Origin: Rosellinia necatrix
Lineage: Eukaryota; Ascomycota; Sordariomycetes; Xylariales; Xylariaceae
DNA length: 64,000 nt
Direction: 5' to 3'
Assembly (NCBI GenBank): GCA_021209875.1
Contig: JAGYVD010000003.1
Span: 2,542,001-2,606,000, forward strand
In this document: piece after piece, positions 45,626-56,193 of the stretch
How positions within the stretch are numbered: position 1 is the first letter of the stretch
How the letters are laid out: each line of letters starts with the position of its first letter
Notes under the pieces: generated by a model
Database searches by the model: none
What the model saw: only the letters and a program-made list of their open reading frames with translations
What the model was told of the DNA's origin: nothing
Position numbers and translations under genes: made by a program

Positions 45626-46807
45626 CTAATCTTCCAGAAGACCTAGCGTATCAAGCTCAGTCTTGACCATTCGCTCGAACTCCTCGCGGTCAATGCCGGA
45701 TGCTTGAGATAACAAGAACAAACTCTTGATGCTACGAGAGACATGCTGCTTCACGCCGAAGTCATTTTGCTCCTGACGTGCTGCCGCCGCCTCAAGCTTC
45801 TCTACCGACGCATTGGAGCCAGCGCTGGATGCCGGTCGTGGGCAGGGCTGGACAATGCTTAGCTCGTCGCCACTTCTCGACTGCGCAGAGCTGGATCTCG
45901 ATGGCTCCGCCAACATCCAGGAGCCTTGAATTCCGTTCTCTGCTACCTCCCCATCGCTATTTGCGTTCTGCGCAGCACCCGCTGCTTTCGAGCTGAGGCC
46001 AAGTGGGGGGGAAACATCTACATCAACCTCCTCATCAGGGTCATGATTATCCATGGCAGGCTGGACGTCGTCATATTGAGCATAGTAGTCGTCTTCGTTG
46101 GATGCATTATTATACGTCTGCGTAGTTTGCGGCGCTGGGGACCTCTTCATGGCGGGCGTTTTCGTGCCCGGTGTGGCGTCATATCTCGCCCAGTAATCGT
46201 CGTCATCATCTTCGTCTTCCTGCGCCGCCGATCGGCTATTCTGGGGGCGTAAAAGGGAGCTAGTCACTGACGCTGGCACCGTTTTAGGCTGTTTCGATTC
46301 CCTGAACTGCCGTTCGGCTTCATCTATTGTTGAAACCCCACCGAACGACGAGAATGGCGATGGCGCATCCTGTACTGTGACTTCCCCCACTCTCCAGCTT
46401 TCCCCCTCGTCGTCGACTATGCAGTATACGAGGCGGAAAGCTAACTCCAATTCTCCAATTACTACGAGGGCCTGTAGTGTTTCCTCATCTAACCGTCGAA
46501 AACGAGTGTCAACGTCCAAATCCCAGTCAATCTCGACTTCGCCTGATACGGGATGTGGCTCTAGCCGCTCGCCTTGGGCAATCTCGGTCAGTCGAGGAAC
46601 CTTGGAAGTGTCATAGCACAATAACCGGATCCATGGGTCGTTGGTAGAACTGAAGGACAGGAGTTGGACCCGCTGCCGTAAGATTGGCGTCAGGAGGGGC
46701 AGCACAGACTCTGACGGCTGCAGCGACACCGCGGCTGCACGCAGCGAGGGAATCAGAGGGCCCACGACTTGTCGGATATCAGGCGGCCTAATCGGCGAGG
46801 ATGTCAT
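45626..46807 (-). CDS. Conserved-looking protein of unknown function with acidic YWxxYD motifs
   Basis: One exon, 393 residues, ATG at 46807. I do not recognise the family. The N-terminal 180 residues look folded (VVGPLIPSLRAAAVSLQPSE, then LSFSSTNDPWIRLLCYDTSK, VEIDWDLDVDTRFRRLDEET and ALVVIGELELAFRLVYCIVD). The middle is disordered and acidic and contains two related motifs, DDDYWARYDATPG and EDDYYAQYDDVQP. The last 60 residues form a predicted helical region (EKLEAAAARQEQNDFGVKQH, SRSIKSLFLLSQASGIDREE, FERMVKTELDTLGLLED). No signal peptide or membrane helix is seen. The coding quality is good: a long ATG-led frame with sensible composition. An adaptor role through the two short acidic-aromatic motifs is speculation. 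Confidence 0.78.
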   Translation of the reverse strand: MTSSPIRPPDIRQVVGPLIPSLRAAAVSLQPSESVLPLLTPILRQRVQLLSFSSTNDPWIRLLCYDTSKVPRLTEIAQGERLEPHPVSGEVEIDWDLDVDTRFRRLDEETLQALVVIGELELAFRLVYCIVDDEGESWRVGEVTVQDAPSPFSSFGGVSTIDEAERQFRESKQPKTVPASVTSSLLRPQNSRSAAQEDEDDDDDYWARYDATPGTKTPAMKRSPAPQTTQTYNNASNEDDYYAQYDDVQPAMDNHDPDEEVDVDVSPPLGLSSKAAGAAQNANSDGEVAENGIQGSWMLAEPSRSSSAQSRSGDELSIVQPCPRPASSAGSNASVEKLEAAAARQEQNDFGVKQHVSRSIKSLFLLSQASGIDREEFERMVKTELDTLGLLED

Positions 46808-48543
46808 TGTAAAAACGGGTTGTTGTCGCTTTGAGAAGGACGCAGAAACAAGATAATAGTCGAGCTGGCCGCAGATCGAGCTTGGACTAGGCTTAGGTGG
46901 ATCTTGCTCCTAGACTGTCACATGTGACGGTGGAAATGTTTTGAAAGACAATGGAGACGATGGCCGTGGCGTTGTTGAATGACACCGGGCAGCTCCACTT
47001 GCGCCTCCGCCCTCTGGATGGCTGTGACGCAGAAGAGAGGCGTAGTCGGCTCTCAACGGGGCTTATTGTCGAAAGTAAGAGGTACCTAATCTGATGGCCT
47101 GTTCGAACAGCCGGAGAAGAAAGAATGATGCAAGAATCTGTAGGTGCGGGTGTATTGGAGGACAGGAAACAGCGCAACCAACGGGCACGGCAGATTTAAA
47201 AGCACCTAGTGCGCTACCCGCGGTTGGTAGGGGATCAGGTCAGGACGTAGCTAGGATTCCTTCGACAACCTTCATCGGCCATCGAACGATGCTGGTGTCG
47301 CTGCTGCAGGTAGTGACGATGGGATGTGGAACTGGCTGGGGATGTATTGCACAGTGATTCGGTCATTCGGTCATTCGGTCATCTGGTGCGTCTACCAGTT
47401 TGTCTGGATGCAGCTGCTCGGGACTGGCTTGCTCCCTACTTATACTTATATATGTATGTATGTATGTATGTATGTACCTGGTCACTTCTGCACCTCTGAA
47501 CCAAGAATGACCGCGCTTTCGGGTACGTGGTGACTAATATAGCGAGCCATTTCCCTAGGGCTGGCTGTCTTTCGCTTTAAGTAGGTAGGTAGGGACCTTA
47601 CCTACCGATCTAACTACCTGGTAGGTTAAGTAGTTAGCTAACTTACGTAGTACATAACGTTGCATTTGCTGCGTCTTCGGACGGATGGAAGATCGCGACT
47701 ATGAGGGGCACGCTAATAAAATAATGGCCAACGGACGTAGTGCATGTATATACTTAGCATCGTTTTAAATTTGATGGATCTTGCTGGGCGCACTCTTGGG
47801 TCTCTTGTCATTTGTAACAGCTTTCGTTCAGAGTCATGTCACAGTTAGGTAATCGGTTTAGATGCCCTATTAGGCACTGGTAGCTGGCCGGTGGTGCATC
47901 TCCCTATTTGCAAGGCCTGATGCCTTCCTCCTTCGTCCTTCCTTGTATCGACATCGCTCTTTCTCCCAGCTTCTCTCATCGGGATCTGTTCCCGACCTTG
48001 GAGTTGGCCGCTTGTGACCGAGAAGAATTGGAGCAAGGATAGCTGCCTTTGCGGGGGAGTACCCACAGAAGCTTCTACAGTCGGTAGGTTAAATATGCGC
48101 ACTGTAGAGTATGCTCTACGCTACATGCTCCGTCCACTCCTTCCAGAGGTCAGACAGAGGTTTAGCTCTGGATCTGCTTCGACTTTAGGTAGGGATGTGA
48201 CCAGCTTGGCCGATTGATAGGTTACCGGCTGCGGCCGGGATAACGGCGCACCGTGCCGAGTCACACTGTTTGATGGTGGGGAGGCGAAGGACTCGACGTC
48301 ACCGCCTGCTATTGGTCCTGTTCTCAACAACCGACATCCTGGTCAGCACCGAGAAAAAAAACGGCCGAATTTCACCGACGACAACCGCGCCGCGGAATCT
48401 GCAACCTGCGCATCAGCCTTGAGTGCCAATCTCCCGCATCATCTCGACGCTTCTCCTGGGCGAGGAGGCTAGGCTGTGGCTGACCGATTGACATACCTAG
48501 CTTGTCCTGTGCTACTTGGGGCGGACAGGGCCTCTCCGGATGT
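46808..48543. other. 1.7 kb divergent intergenic region
   Basis: It holds three ATTCGGTC units (47357-47380), a TATG tetranucleotide run (about 47453-47476), ACCTAGGT-type motifs (about 47580-47650), and a probable tpc1 promoter and leader near 48.3-48.5 kb. I see no gene. Confidence 0.55.
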
Positions 48544-49600
48544 ATGTCGCAGTCTGGTCAACGCCTTCAAGATGAGGTAAGCTACTTCGTTGACGAGAGG
48601 AAGCCTCGATCGCATGCGGACAATGCTAACATGGCGCCCCCCCCTCTCCCCTTCGCAGGGCTCACGGCTCCAGGTCGTCACGGCCGGGGCGACGGCCGGT
48701 CTGATCTCGAGATTCGTGATCGCGCCGCTCGACGTCGTCAAGATCCGACTGCAGCTGCAGACGCACTCGCTCTCGGACCCCCTGTCCCACCAGGACCTGC
48801 GCGGCTCGCCCATCTACAAGGGCACGATCCGGACGCTGCGGCACATCGCCCGGAACGAGGGGATCACGGGGCTGTGGAAGGGCAACGTGCCGGCGGAGCT
48901 GATGTACGTCTCGTACGCCGCGGTGCAGTTCACGGCGTACCGGTCGACGACGACGCTGCTGCGCCGCCTGTCCGGCGCCCCGGGGGAGAGCCGCCTCCCG
49001 CAGTCCGCCGAGTCGTTCGTCGCCGGCGCGGCCGCCGGCGCCACGGCCACCGCGACCACGTACCCGCTGGACCTGCTGCGCACGCGCTTCGCCGCCCAGG
49101 GGAACGACCGCGTGTACGCGTCGCTGCGCCGGGCCGTTGGCGAGATCTACCGCGACGAGGGGGTCGGGGGCTTCTTCCGCGGCCTGGCCCCCGGCCTGGC
49201 GCAGATCGTGCCGCTCATGGGCATCTTCTTCGCCGTGTACGAGACCGTGCGGCTGCCGCTCGGCCGCCTCGAGCTGCCGTGGGGTTCCGGCGACGCCACT
49301 GCCGGCGTCATCGCCAGCGTCGTCGCGAAAACGGGCGTGTTCCCGCTGGATCTTGTGCGCAAGCGTATCCAGGTGCAGGGCCCCACGCGGGGCCGCTACG
49401 TCCACAGAAACATCCCGGAGTATGCGGGCACCATTCGTACTATCCGGCAAATCTTCAAGCAGGAGAGGGTAAGGGGCCTTTATAGGGGGTTGACAGTTAG
49501 TCTATTAAAAGCGGCACCAGCGAGTGCGGTTACTATGTGGACATACGAAAGAGTTTTGAACTTCCTGATTCGCCGGGGGGAGGAAAATCATACTGAATAA
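48544..49600 (+). CDS. tpc1: Mitochondrial thiamine pyrophosphate carrier
   Basis: Exons 48544-48576 and 48659-49600 give 324 residues. It is an inner-membrane mitochondrial carrier that imports ThPP for matrix dehydrogenases. All three carrier repeats are present with their Px[DE]xx[KR] signatures: [27 protein letters not shown] and [14 protein letters not shown]. Each is followed by a matrix helix such as [26 protein letters not shown] or GFFRGL. Identity as Tpc1 rather than another carrier rests on overall pattern ([35 protein letters not shown]). The first exon is short ([11 protein letters not shown]). The intron (82 nt; GTAAGC, GCTAAC, CAG) is in phase 0. Codons are almost all G/C-ending up to about 49460 and then switch abruptly to mixed usage for the last 45 codons. 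Confidence 0.88.
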
Positions 49601-50009
49601 TTAATGGGGTAGGGGTGGTGTATTACACATGGCGTGAGAATACCAACAACCTCGATAAGTGTACGAGTAGGCAGGCGATGCTAGGCTATTATTACTGGTT
49701 GCATAGACGGACCGGACTGGCTGGGTGGCTGCATAACTTCGGATACCCTATAGACATGAACGGATGAATTCAAGCTGTACACTAGATGAATATGTTGTTC
49801 ATTCCTAATACATTTCTGCTCCCATCTGTCATATGTTGATGCTACTGAATGATAGATAGAAAGCATTGAATGGACAGAAAGATAAAGTCTAGATTCATGT
49901 TGAACAAAGAAAAATATGCTTCTATTTTGTCTATAGTACAGCCACTTTCTTCCTATAGAGTACACAGCCACCCCACAGGGGTTTTCTTTCTTTCTTTCTA
50001 CTTTCTTCT
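49601..50009. other. convergent 3' regions of tpc1 and mic26
   Basis: About 410 bp of AT-rich DNA between two converging stop codons, with TTTC repeats (about 49983-50000). I see no gene. Confidence 0.6.
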
Positions 50010-50951
50010 TTATTTCCCTTTCTTAACCCAGTCCTCGACGACATCTCGAGCATCGCTGACCTTCTCGTCCACATAGCTCTTGCCGAGCTCGGCGTGAAGC
50101 CGTGTCATCTGCCAGGCGCGCTGGACGCCCTCACGCGTGCGCACGTGGGTCTCGGCGAGGGCGGGGAACCGCTGCTCGTACGTCCACAGGAGGTCCGAGA
50201 CATTGCCCATGGTGACGGGGATGACGGCCCAGCCGGCGCCGATGCCGAGGGCCAGGGGGAAGGAGGCGCGCAGGAGGACGTTGCGGTTGCGCGAGACGAT
50301 GCTGCCGGCCATCGAGGCCACGAGCACGTAGACGAGGCCCGGCATCAGCTTCTCGCCGCTCTCGCGGGGCGGCGCCAGGGACGCGACGGTCGAGGTGAAG
50401 GACCGCTCGAGGCGGAACGCCCGGTCCACGGCGGCGTTGACCCCGTCCTCGGCCGACACGGCCTGCTTGTACAGGAACAGGCGGGCCCTGCCGATCTGCA
50501 CCGCGAGACGATCCGTCGGGGTCGGCCTCCGCGCTACGACCCGCTGCTCGGCTTCGGGACCGGGGGAAGGCCTTGACGACGACGGGGGGATCGTGTCGGA
50601 TGCTGGAGAGGGTATAGGGGCGGCGCTCTTCGGGAGCGGCCGGTCCTCGAAGTCATCATAGATAGGCTTCTTCCTAGACTACGGGAATCCCGTTAACATG
50701 GCCCTTGGAGGCACGGATGATGGGGGCATTCGAGGGGTTCGTCCGCACCACAAGATACTCCTGGGTCTCGGCCTGCTGTGGTGGTGCTTCGGCGAGCGCA
50801 ACCGAGGGAAATAAAGCTCCTCCGACCAGAGTGGCGGCCATGAAAGGCGCGGCGAGTCTCTGCCACGGAAAGAACACAGTTAGTGTTTACGAATAGAAAT
50901 CAAAAATATATTGATAAGGCTCACCTGTCGCAGCAGCACTCTCGCAGCCAT
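50010..50951 (-). CDS. mic26: MICOS complex subunit Mic26/Mic27 (apolipoprotein O family)
   Basis: Exons 50951-50925, 50859-50749 and 50678-50010 give 268 residues. The protein sits in the mitochondrial inner membrane and helps form cristae junctions. The N-terminus is short and basic (MAARVLLRQRLAAPFMAATL), ending in a possible cleavage site near VALAEA. A RKKPIYDDFEDR motif opens exon 3, then a Pro/Ser linker, TDRLAVQIGRARLFLYKQA, and the family core with two hydrophobic segments (LMPGLVYVLVASMAGSIVS and FPLALGIGAGWAVIPVTMGN), followed by VSDLLWTYEQRFPALAETHV. Intron 1 is standard (GTGAGC to CAG). Intron 2 is inferred because the frame changes: GTGCGG donor, TTAAC branch, TAG acceptor, 70 nt. 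A donor three bases earlier (GTGGTG) is also possible. Family confidence is high and exon 2 end moderate. Confidence 0.82.
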
Positions 50952-51878
50952 GTTGCCGACCAATTGACGTTGGGAAGAGGGAGGGGGGGGTGCCGAATAT
51001 GAAGTGTCTGGAGGTCGTCCGATGAATTTCGGAATTGAACTTCGTCACTGTAACTAATTATGGCAACTCCCTGTATCGCCGTATATTGGCTAACTACATA
51101 CCCATGCAGTATTCTAGTACCTTTTTTTTTTTGCGGCTATTTCCGGAGGCTCGGGATTTTAGCCCCTTCCATTCGTCCACGGCTTTTGCGGAGAACTAGG
51201 GGTATCCATATTTATGCAGTTGTGCTAACAAGTACCTATCCTCTGAATCACCAATAACAATATATTTTATCAACCTTATTTCCCTCATTGCGCGTATTTT
51301 TAGCCTTAAATTTTACTAATTTAGGACACTGGATTCACATTGTTGGGCTGAGAAGAACGGATACCTGACACGATATACGAACCTCCTAACGTCCGCTCAT
51401 TCTAACAGGATCTTGTCGATATTGTGATACTGTGCCACAAATTTGTACCATTAGTTGAGCGCAACTTCCATGGTAAACTTTCGTGAAGATAGGCGAATGC
51501 TTTCAAGCGTCGAGACATATAAGGACTTCAAAAGAGTGCAAATACGTAGATGCAAGCGCTACTTAGGGACCAAATAAAAACAGTTTGTTGTTTTCATGGC
51601 TCTGTAAGTCTACATTTGGAGTGGTCTCTGTGACTAGACAGACCTATGGGGCAAATAGGTAGGTACCCTGGCTACCTTGTCGAGCCGTAACTGTACATCT
51701 ATCGATAGGCAACTAATACTCCCTTTTAAGTAAGTATTCTTCTATCTTGCATTATCAATACGGTTGATCCCGAGGTCATTGCATATGTTCCTTAAATTTC
51801 CCGTTGCAGGTAGATGCTTTGACCCGCCTACACTTATACAGCTTCTCAAGGTTTCCTACCCACCATGTTGGCCACATC
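50952..51878. other. 0.9 kb divergent intergenic region
   Basis: This is the shared upstream region of mic26 (-) and oct1 (+), both encoding mitochondrial proteins. It is AT-rich with a T run near 51122-51131. No gene or clear regulatory motif is seen. Confidence 0.55.
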
Positions 51879-54314
51879 ATGATCAAAAATGTACCGCGTG
51901 GTCTGTGGACCTGTTCAAGATGCATTCGACAAGCTCCCCGAGTTCAACGGCGGCTGCCGCAAAGGCGCTGGCTCTCTGCAGCCTCCGGCGCCGTCCATGT
52001 GAGCGATGGCGTGCGCGTGCCGCCAGCCGACCGGTCTACCGCTGACCCAAAGCACGACGATGCCCTCCTCCGGCAGATATTCGACTCTCCGCCGACGTCT
52101 CGAGGCCGGCTGCAGCCCATACTCCAGGGCGTAAGCGGCGTGCGCATCGGAAGGGGCACCGGGGAGAACGTCGGGCTGTTCCGGAACAAGTACCTGACCT
52201 CGCCGCAGGGCTTTTTGATGTTCGCCGATATCACAATAGCCCGTGCCTCAAACCTCGTTGACAGGGTCACGAATGCTTCGACAGTGTCTGAATACCGGAC
52301 CCTAGTCAAGAAACTCGACAGGCTGAGTGATCTGCTCTGTCGCGTGCTGGATGTTTCCGACTTTGTCAGGATCACACACCCCGACCTCGAGATTCAGGCG
52401 GCTGCGTCTGCTGCGTGGTCGAAAGTTTACATGTATATGAACCAGCTCAACACCTCGACTGTGCTAAGCGACCAACTTGAGAAAGCTCTGAACACTCCGG
52501 AGGTCGTGTCTAGCTGGAATGAAGAGGAACAGACGGTAGCAAAGCTGCTCCAGCAAGACTTCAAAAAATCGGCCATTCATTTGTCAAAGGAGCATCGGGA
52601 TGCCTTCGTCGACCTGTCACAGCGTATTAGCGAGTTGGGCGCTGAATTTGTCGATAACATACAGCCCGAAGAGACGTACATCAGCTTACCCAGTAGCGCG
52701 TTCCACGGTATAGACCCTCGGATGGCCCAGGATATGGTTCGCCGCGGTGTTTTCCGTCTGCCAACCATGGCCCCCGAAGCTGCCGTGGCATTAATGAGAG
52801 TGCACAACGAGGAAACTAGGAAGGCAATCTACTATGCCACTCGAACGGCATCTAAGCGCTCAGTCAACACGCTTGAGAAGTTGCTCACATTGCGCGATCA
52901 ACTCGCCAATTTGTCCGGGTTCGATAGCTACGGACGGATGACTCTCCAGGACAAGATGATGGCGAAGACCCCCGAATCCGTCCATCAGTTTCTTCAAGCA
53001 TTGTCCAAACACAATTCTTCTTTTGTTGAAGCCGAGATTAATGATCTTACAAAAGCGAAGCGCCAAAGGCTTGGCATACCTGAGGGCGTCCAGCTTCAAC
53101 CTTGGGATAGAGATTATTATATGGAGGATATCCGCATGACTATGAGAGAAAAGCGGAAGACGAACGACTTTTTAGCGGCATATTTTTCTCTCGGCACTGT
53201 TATGCAAGGATTGTCAAGGCTCTTTAGCCGACTTTATGGCATACGATTAGTCCCTAGCGAGACGCTCCGTGGAGAGACATGGCATCCTGACGTTAGACGA
53301 TTGGATGTAATTTCTGACACGGATGGTCATGTGGCTGTGTTATACTGCGATCTCTTTCACAGGGGGGACAAATCCCCTAATCCTGCGCATTTCACCGTAC
53401 GTTGTTCACGGGAAATCTCATCAGACGAGATGTTGGAACTCTGGGAGCAGAACGGCGAGGGAGGACTACCTATTTTCGAGACACCTCAAGAAGCAGCCAA
53501 TGATGGCATGGATGTGTCTCTGCATGCCGATTCAATTAAACAACTACCAACAATTGCCTTGATATGCGACTTCCACCAAGGCAAGGAACAGCGGAACCAG
53601 CCTGCATTGTTGGATTACTATCAGATGGAGACTCTGTTTCACGAGATGGGCCATGCAATTCATTCCATATTGGCTCGAACCTCCCTCCAGAACGTCGCAG
53701 GAACACGATGTGCGACCGACTTCGCCGAGCTTCCCTCAACGTTGATGGAACATTTCTGCGCAGACCCCTCCGTTCTCGCACTATTCGCTCGGCATTATGA
53801 GACGGATCAACCCTTGCCATATGAAATGGTTGCGCAGAGATTGCAGGTCTTCAATCGCTTCGAGGCATCAGATCGAGAAAACCAGATTATTCTTGCTATG
53901 CTAGACCAGCAGTATCATTCCTCGGTCGTACGAGACGGCAATTTCGACTCTACGGAAATCTATCTTGACCTTCAGAGGAGGTTTGGAAGGTTACCGGCTG
54001 ACCCTTCCGGCACGAGGTGGCAAGGGTTTTTCGGGCACCTGTTCGGATACGGTAGTACATACTACAGTTATCTATTCGACCAGGTACTCTCGGAGCGAGT
54101 CTGGAGGGTTGTTTTCTCAGCTGGTCAGAATGGGGCGGCTCTGGATAGACAAAACGGCGAGCGACTGAAGAAAAATCTCTTGAAGTGGGGAGGTAGTCGC
54201 GATCCTTGGCGATGTCTTTCCGATACCCTGCAAGATGAACGCCTGATAGATGGAGACGAGAAGGCCATGCGTCTAGTCGGAAGCTGGGGCATTAAAGATG
54301 ACTCACAACATTGA
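51879..54314 (+). CDS. oct1: Mitochondrial intermediate peptidase
   Basis: One exon, 811 residues. The first in-frame ATG is at 51879. Oct1 is an M3-family zinc metallopeptidase of the matrix that removes a destabilising N-terminal octapeptide after MPP cleavage. The zinc motif is intact: His588-Glu589-x-x-His592 in FHEMGHAIHS, with the third ligand Glu617 in DFAELPSTLMEHF. Other family blocks are GLFRNKYLTSPQGF, YSYLFDQVLSERVW, YYQMETLFHEMG and FGHLFGYGSTYYSYLF. The first 35 residues are basic and hydrophobic (RGLWTCSRCIRQAPRVQRRL), as expected for a presequence. Length matches fungal Oct1. The gene faces away from mic26. Confidence 0.93.
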   Translation: MIKNVPRGLWTCSRCIRQAPRVQRRLPQRRWLSAASGAVHVSDGVRVPPADRSTADPKHDDALLRQIFDSPPTSRGRLQPILQGVSGVRIGRGTGENVGLFRNKYLTSPQGFLMFADITIARASNLVDRVTNASTVSEYRTLVKKLDRLSDLLCRVLDVSDFVRITHPDLEIQAAASAAWSKVYMYMNQLNTSTVLSDQLEKALNTPEVVSSWNEEEQTVAKLLQQDFKKSAIHLSKEHRDAFVDLSQRISELGAEFVDNIQPEETYISLPSSAFHGIDPRMAQDMVRRGVFRLPTMAPEAAVALMRVHNEETRKAIYYATRTASKRSVNTLEKLLTLRDQLANLSGFDSYGRMTLQDKMMAKTPESVHQFLQALSKHNSSFVEAEINDLTKAKRQRLGIPEGVQLQPWDRDYYMEDIRMTMREKRKTNDFLAAYFSLGTVMQGLSRLFSRLYGIRLVPSETLRGETWHPDVRRLDVISDTDGHVAVLYCDLFHRGDKSPNPAHFTVRCSREISSDEMLELWEQNGEGGLPIFETPQEAANDGMDVSLHADSIKQLPTIALICDFHQGKEQRNQPALLDYYQMETLFHEMGHAIHSILARTSLQNVAGTRCATDFAELPSTLMEHFCADPSVLALFARHYETDQPLPYEMVAQRLQVFNRFEASDRENQIILAMLDQQYHSSVVRDGNFDSTEIYLDLQRRFGRLPADPSGTRWQGFFGHLFGYGSTYYSYLFDQVLSERVWRVVFSAGQNGAALDRQNGERLKKNLLKWGGSRDPWRCLSDTLQDERLIDGDEKAMRLVGSWGIKDDSQH

Positions 54315-55548
54315 TGGCGTATTTCTACCTGTATTCTGCCTGTATCAAGGAATCTCGGACATATTTAGACATGATGGTGATATACACGACTCGGCTACTA
54401 GACATAGAAAGACGGATACAGACGGACCTATACCTACCTAGTGAGTTACTGGTCAGGAACCCTGGCGCGTTTTGATCTTATCCTGCCCAGCCAGGGCCGA
54501 GCTTTTAACGATAAAGTGTTCCTATTTTCACCTATCCGTTTAGGGTTTGTTGCACACAATGTCTACACGTAGACTGTGTTCTCCTCCAATTCGGCAAGGA
54601 AACCGTGTGTTTTGCCAAATCGGGAACTTGGCCGTTCCAATATTGAAGCTTAGCCTTGGCCGAGGCCCACCAGTGTGGTCGCAATCGCGTGTCTAGACCC
54701 TAGGTTCGCTGACTCTTGGTGCTGCAAGTCACGCCTCGACCCGGCCGATGACCAGGGGAGCGGTTCAGCTATTAGTCAAAATCCTCCCGTTCCGTCTACG
54801 CGAACTGTTGCAATTGGTCTTCAGCTCGCAGGGTGTGTTCGACAATCTATTGATTTGCACCCTGGTCCGCATCGTGGCGTCTAATCCAGGAACGCTTGCT
54901 CTTTTCTTCATCACTTCCTACTTTGTTAAGTGATAGCGAGAAACTTTCTTATCTGGGGCCTTTCCAAAATGTGCAGGTTCGCTGGGCGATGCGATGGGGA
55001 TCCCAGGCGCCGGGGTCTGGAATATTATCCGTTTCCTTCGCATCTTCATGTTTCATTGGCGGATAAGTGAGGGCTCTGAATTGCCCAGGAAGGGCCCTTC
55101 GATTTGGTTAATGAGTCTTGGGGCTTCCAGTCGGATGGACGACGAAAAGTCACCTCGTTCGCACTGCCCGATCTACACTACCTACCTACCTACTAAGCAC
55201 TTACCTACTTACACCCCAAGGCAACATCGCGCCTGCGCTATATGGGGAGGGGGGTTTGTGCTCCTCTTATACCCGACCCGACGTTGGTGTCTAGTTCCCG
55301 AGGGCTCCGTCCTCACTACCGTACCACCGTATATCAGGAATAGTTCAGCATAGTCACGGCTCGAGGAGGGTCTCCAGTGAAAAGAGTCCAAGCTCGTATT
55401 CTCTAATCAACACTCTTCTCTACTCAAACAATAGAATATTGGCATCCGCAGGACACAACGATAATACATTGTCTTGCATCGTCTTCCCACGACTGTGCCT
55501 CAATATCACTCCTCCCCTCGCACTGCCTACATCAAATCAAAAATCATC
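54315..55548. other. 1.2 kb intergenic region
   Basis: It holds the oct1 3' UTR side and the promoter and leader of the WSC gene, with ACCTACCT motifs near 54433 and 55175-55207. The short frames at 54675-55353 are not supported as genes. Confidence 0.55.
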
Positions 55549-56193
55549 ATGATGGTACTACACCAAACCCCCGGGACACCTGTGACCCTCATCTCCTTCC
55601 TCCTTGTGCTCCTAACGCGCTTCACAGCAGCGCAATCCCCATACCCTACTACCACCAGCACCACCAACACCACCTCGTCTACCTCGTCGCCGTCCCCGAC
55701 GACGGCGGCGCTCCAGATCGAGGACGGCAGCGGCAGCACGTACGCGTACGTGGGCTGCTGGAACGAGTCGGCGGGCCTGCCGGGGACGACGGGCCTGCGG
55801 GCGCTCGACGGCGGCTCGAGCCGCGTGCTGCCGGGCGAGATGACGGTGAGCCGGTGCCTCGCGTTCTGCGCCGCCGGCGGGGACTCGGCCACGCACGCCC
55901 GCCGCCCCTACCGCCTCGCCGGCCTCGAATACTCGCGCGAGTGCTGGTGCGGCGACAAGCTCAGCTCCCTCAGCGTCCTCCTCCCCGACGCCGCCTGCGA
56001 CACCCCCTGCGACGGCGCCAACGCCACCGCCTGCGGCGGCGCCCTCAAGCTCACCCTCTACAACTCCACCCTCGACTTCGCCGACGAGAACGCCGCCGCC
56101 CCTTCCTCGCGGGGTGGGGGTGCCGCCGCCTGGGCCGCCGCGACGACCGGTCTGTGGTTGTTGGTGGCCGGGTTGTCGTTGGGCGACTTGTGA
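55549..56193 (+). CDS. WSC-domain surface protein, probably GPI-anchored
   Basis: 214 residues from tandem ATGs at 55549 and 55552. The N-terminus is a signal peptide (TPVTLISFLLVLLTRFTAAQ) followed by a Thr/Ser-rich stretch. One WSC domain follows (about 60-185), starting YVGCWNES, with CLAFCAAGG, YSRECWCGDKLS and CDTPCDGANATACGG, eight Cys in all. WSC domains bind glycans in wall sensors and secreted proteins. After a Gly/Ser linker (SSRGGGAAA) the protein ends in a hydrophobic tail (AAATTGLWLLVAGLSLGDL) with no basic cytosolic part, which suggests GPI attachment rather than a signalling Wsc sensor. The body is extremely G+C-rich, which generates a 292-codon false frame on the other strand. 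Confidence 0.82.
   Translation: MMVLHQTPGTPVTLISFLLVLLTRFTAAQSPYPTTTSTTNTTSSTSSPSPTTAALQIEDGSGSTYAYVGCWNESAGLPGTTGLRALDGGSSRVLPGEMTVSRCLAFCAAGGDSATHARRPYRLAGLEYSRECWCGDKLSSLSVLLPDAACDTPCDGANATACGGALKLTLYNSTLDFADENAAAPSSRGGGAAAWAAATTGLWLLVAGLSLGDL

Noticed and set aside
48502..49485. 327-codon plus frame and 262-codon minus frame over tpc1
   Set aside because: Arg/Ala/Pro-rich shadow translations of a GC3-biased carrier gene with all three carrier signatures in another frame.
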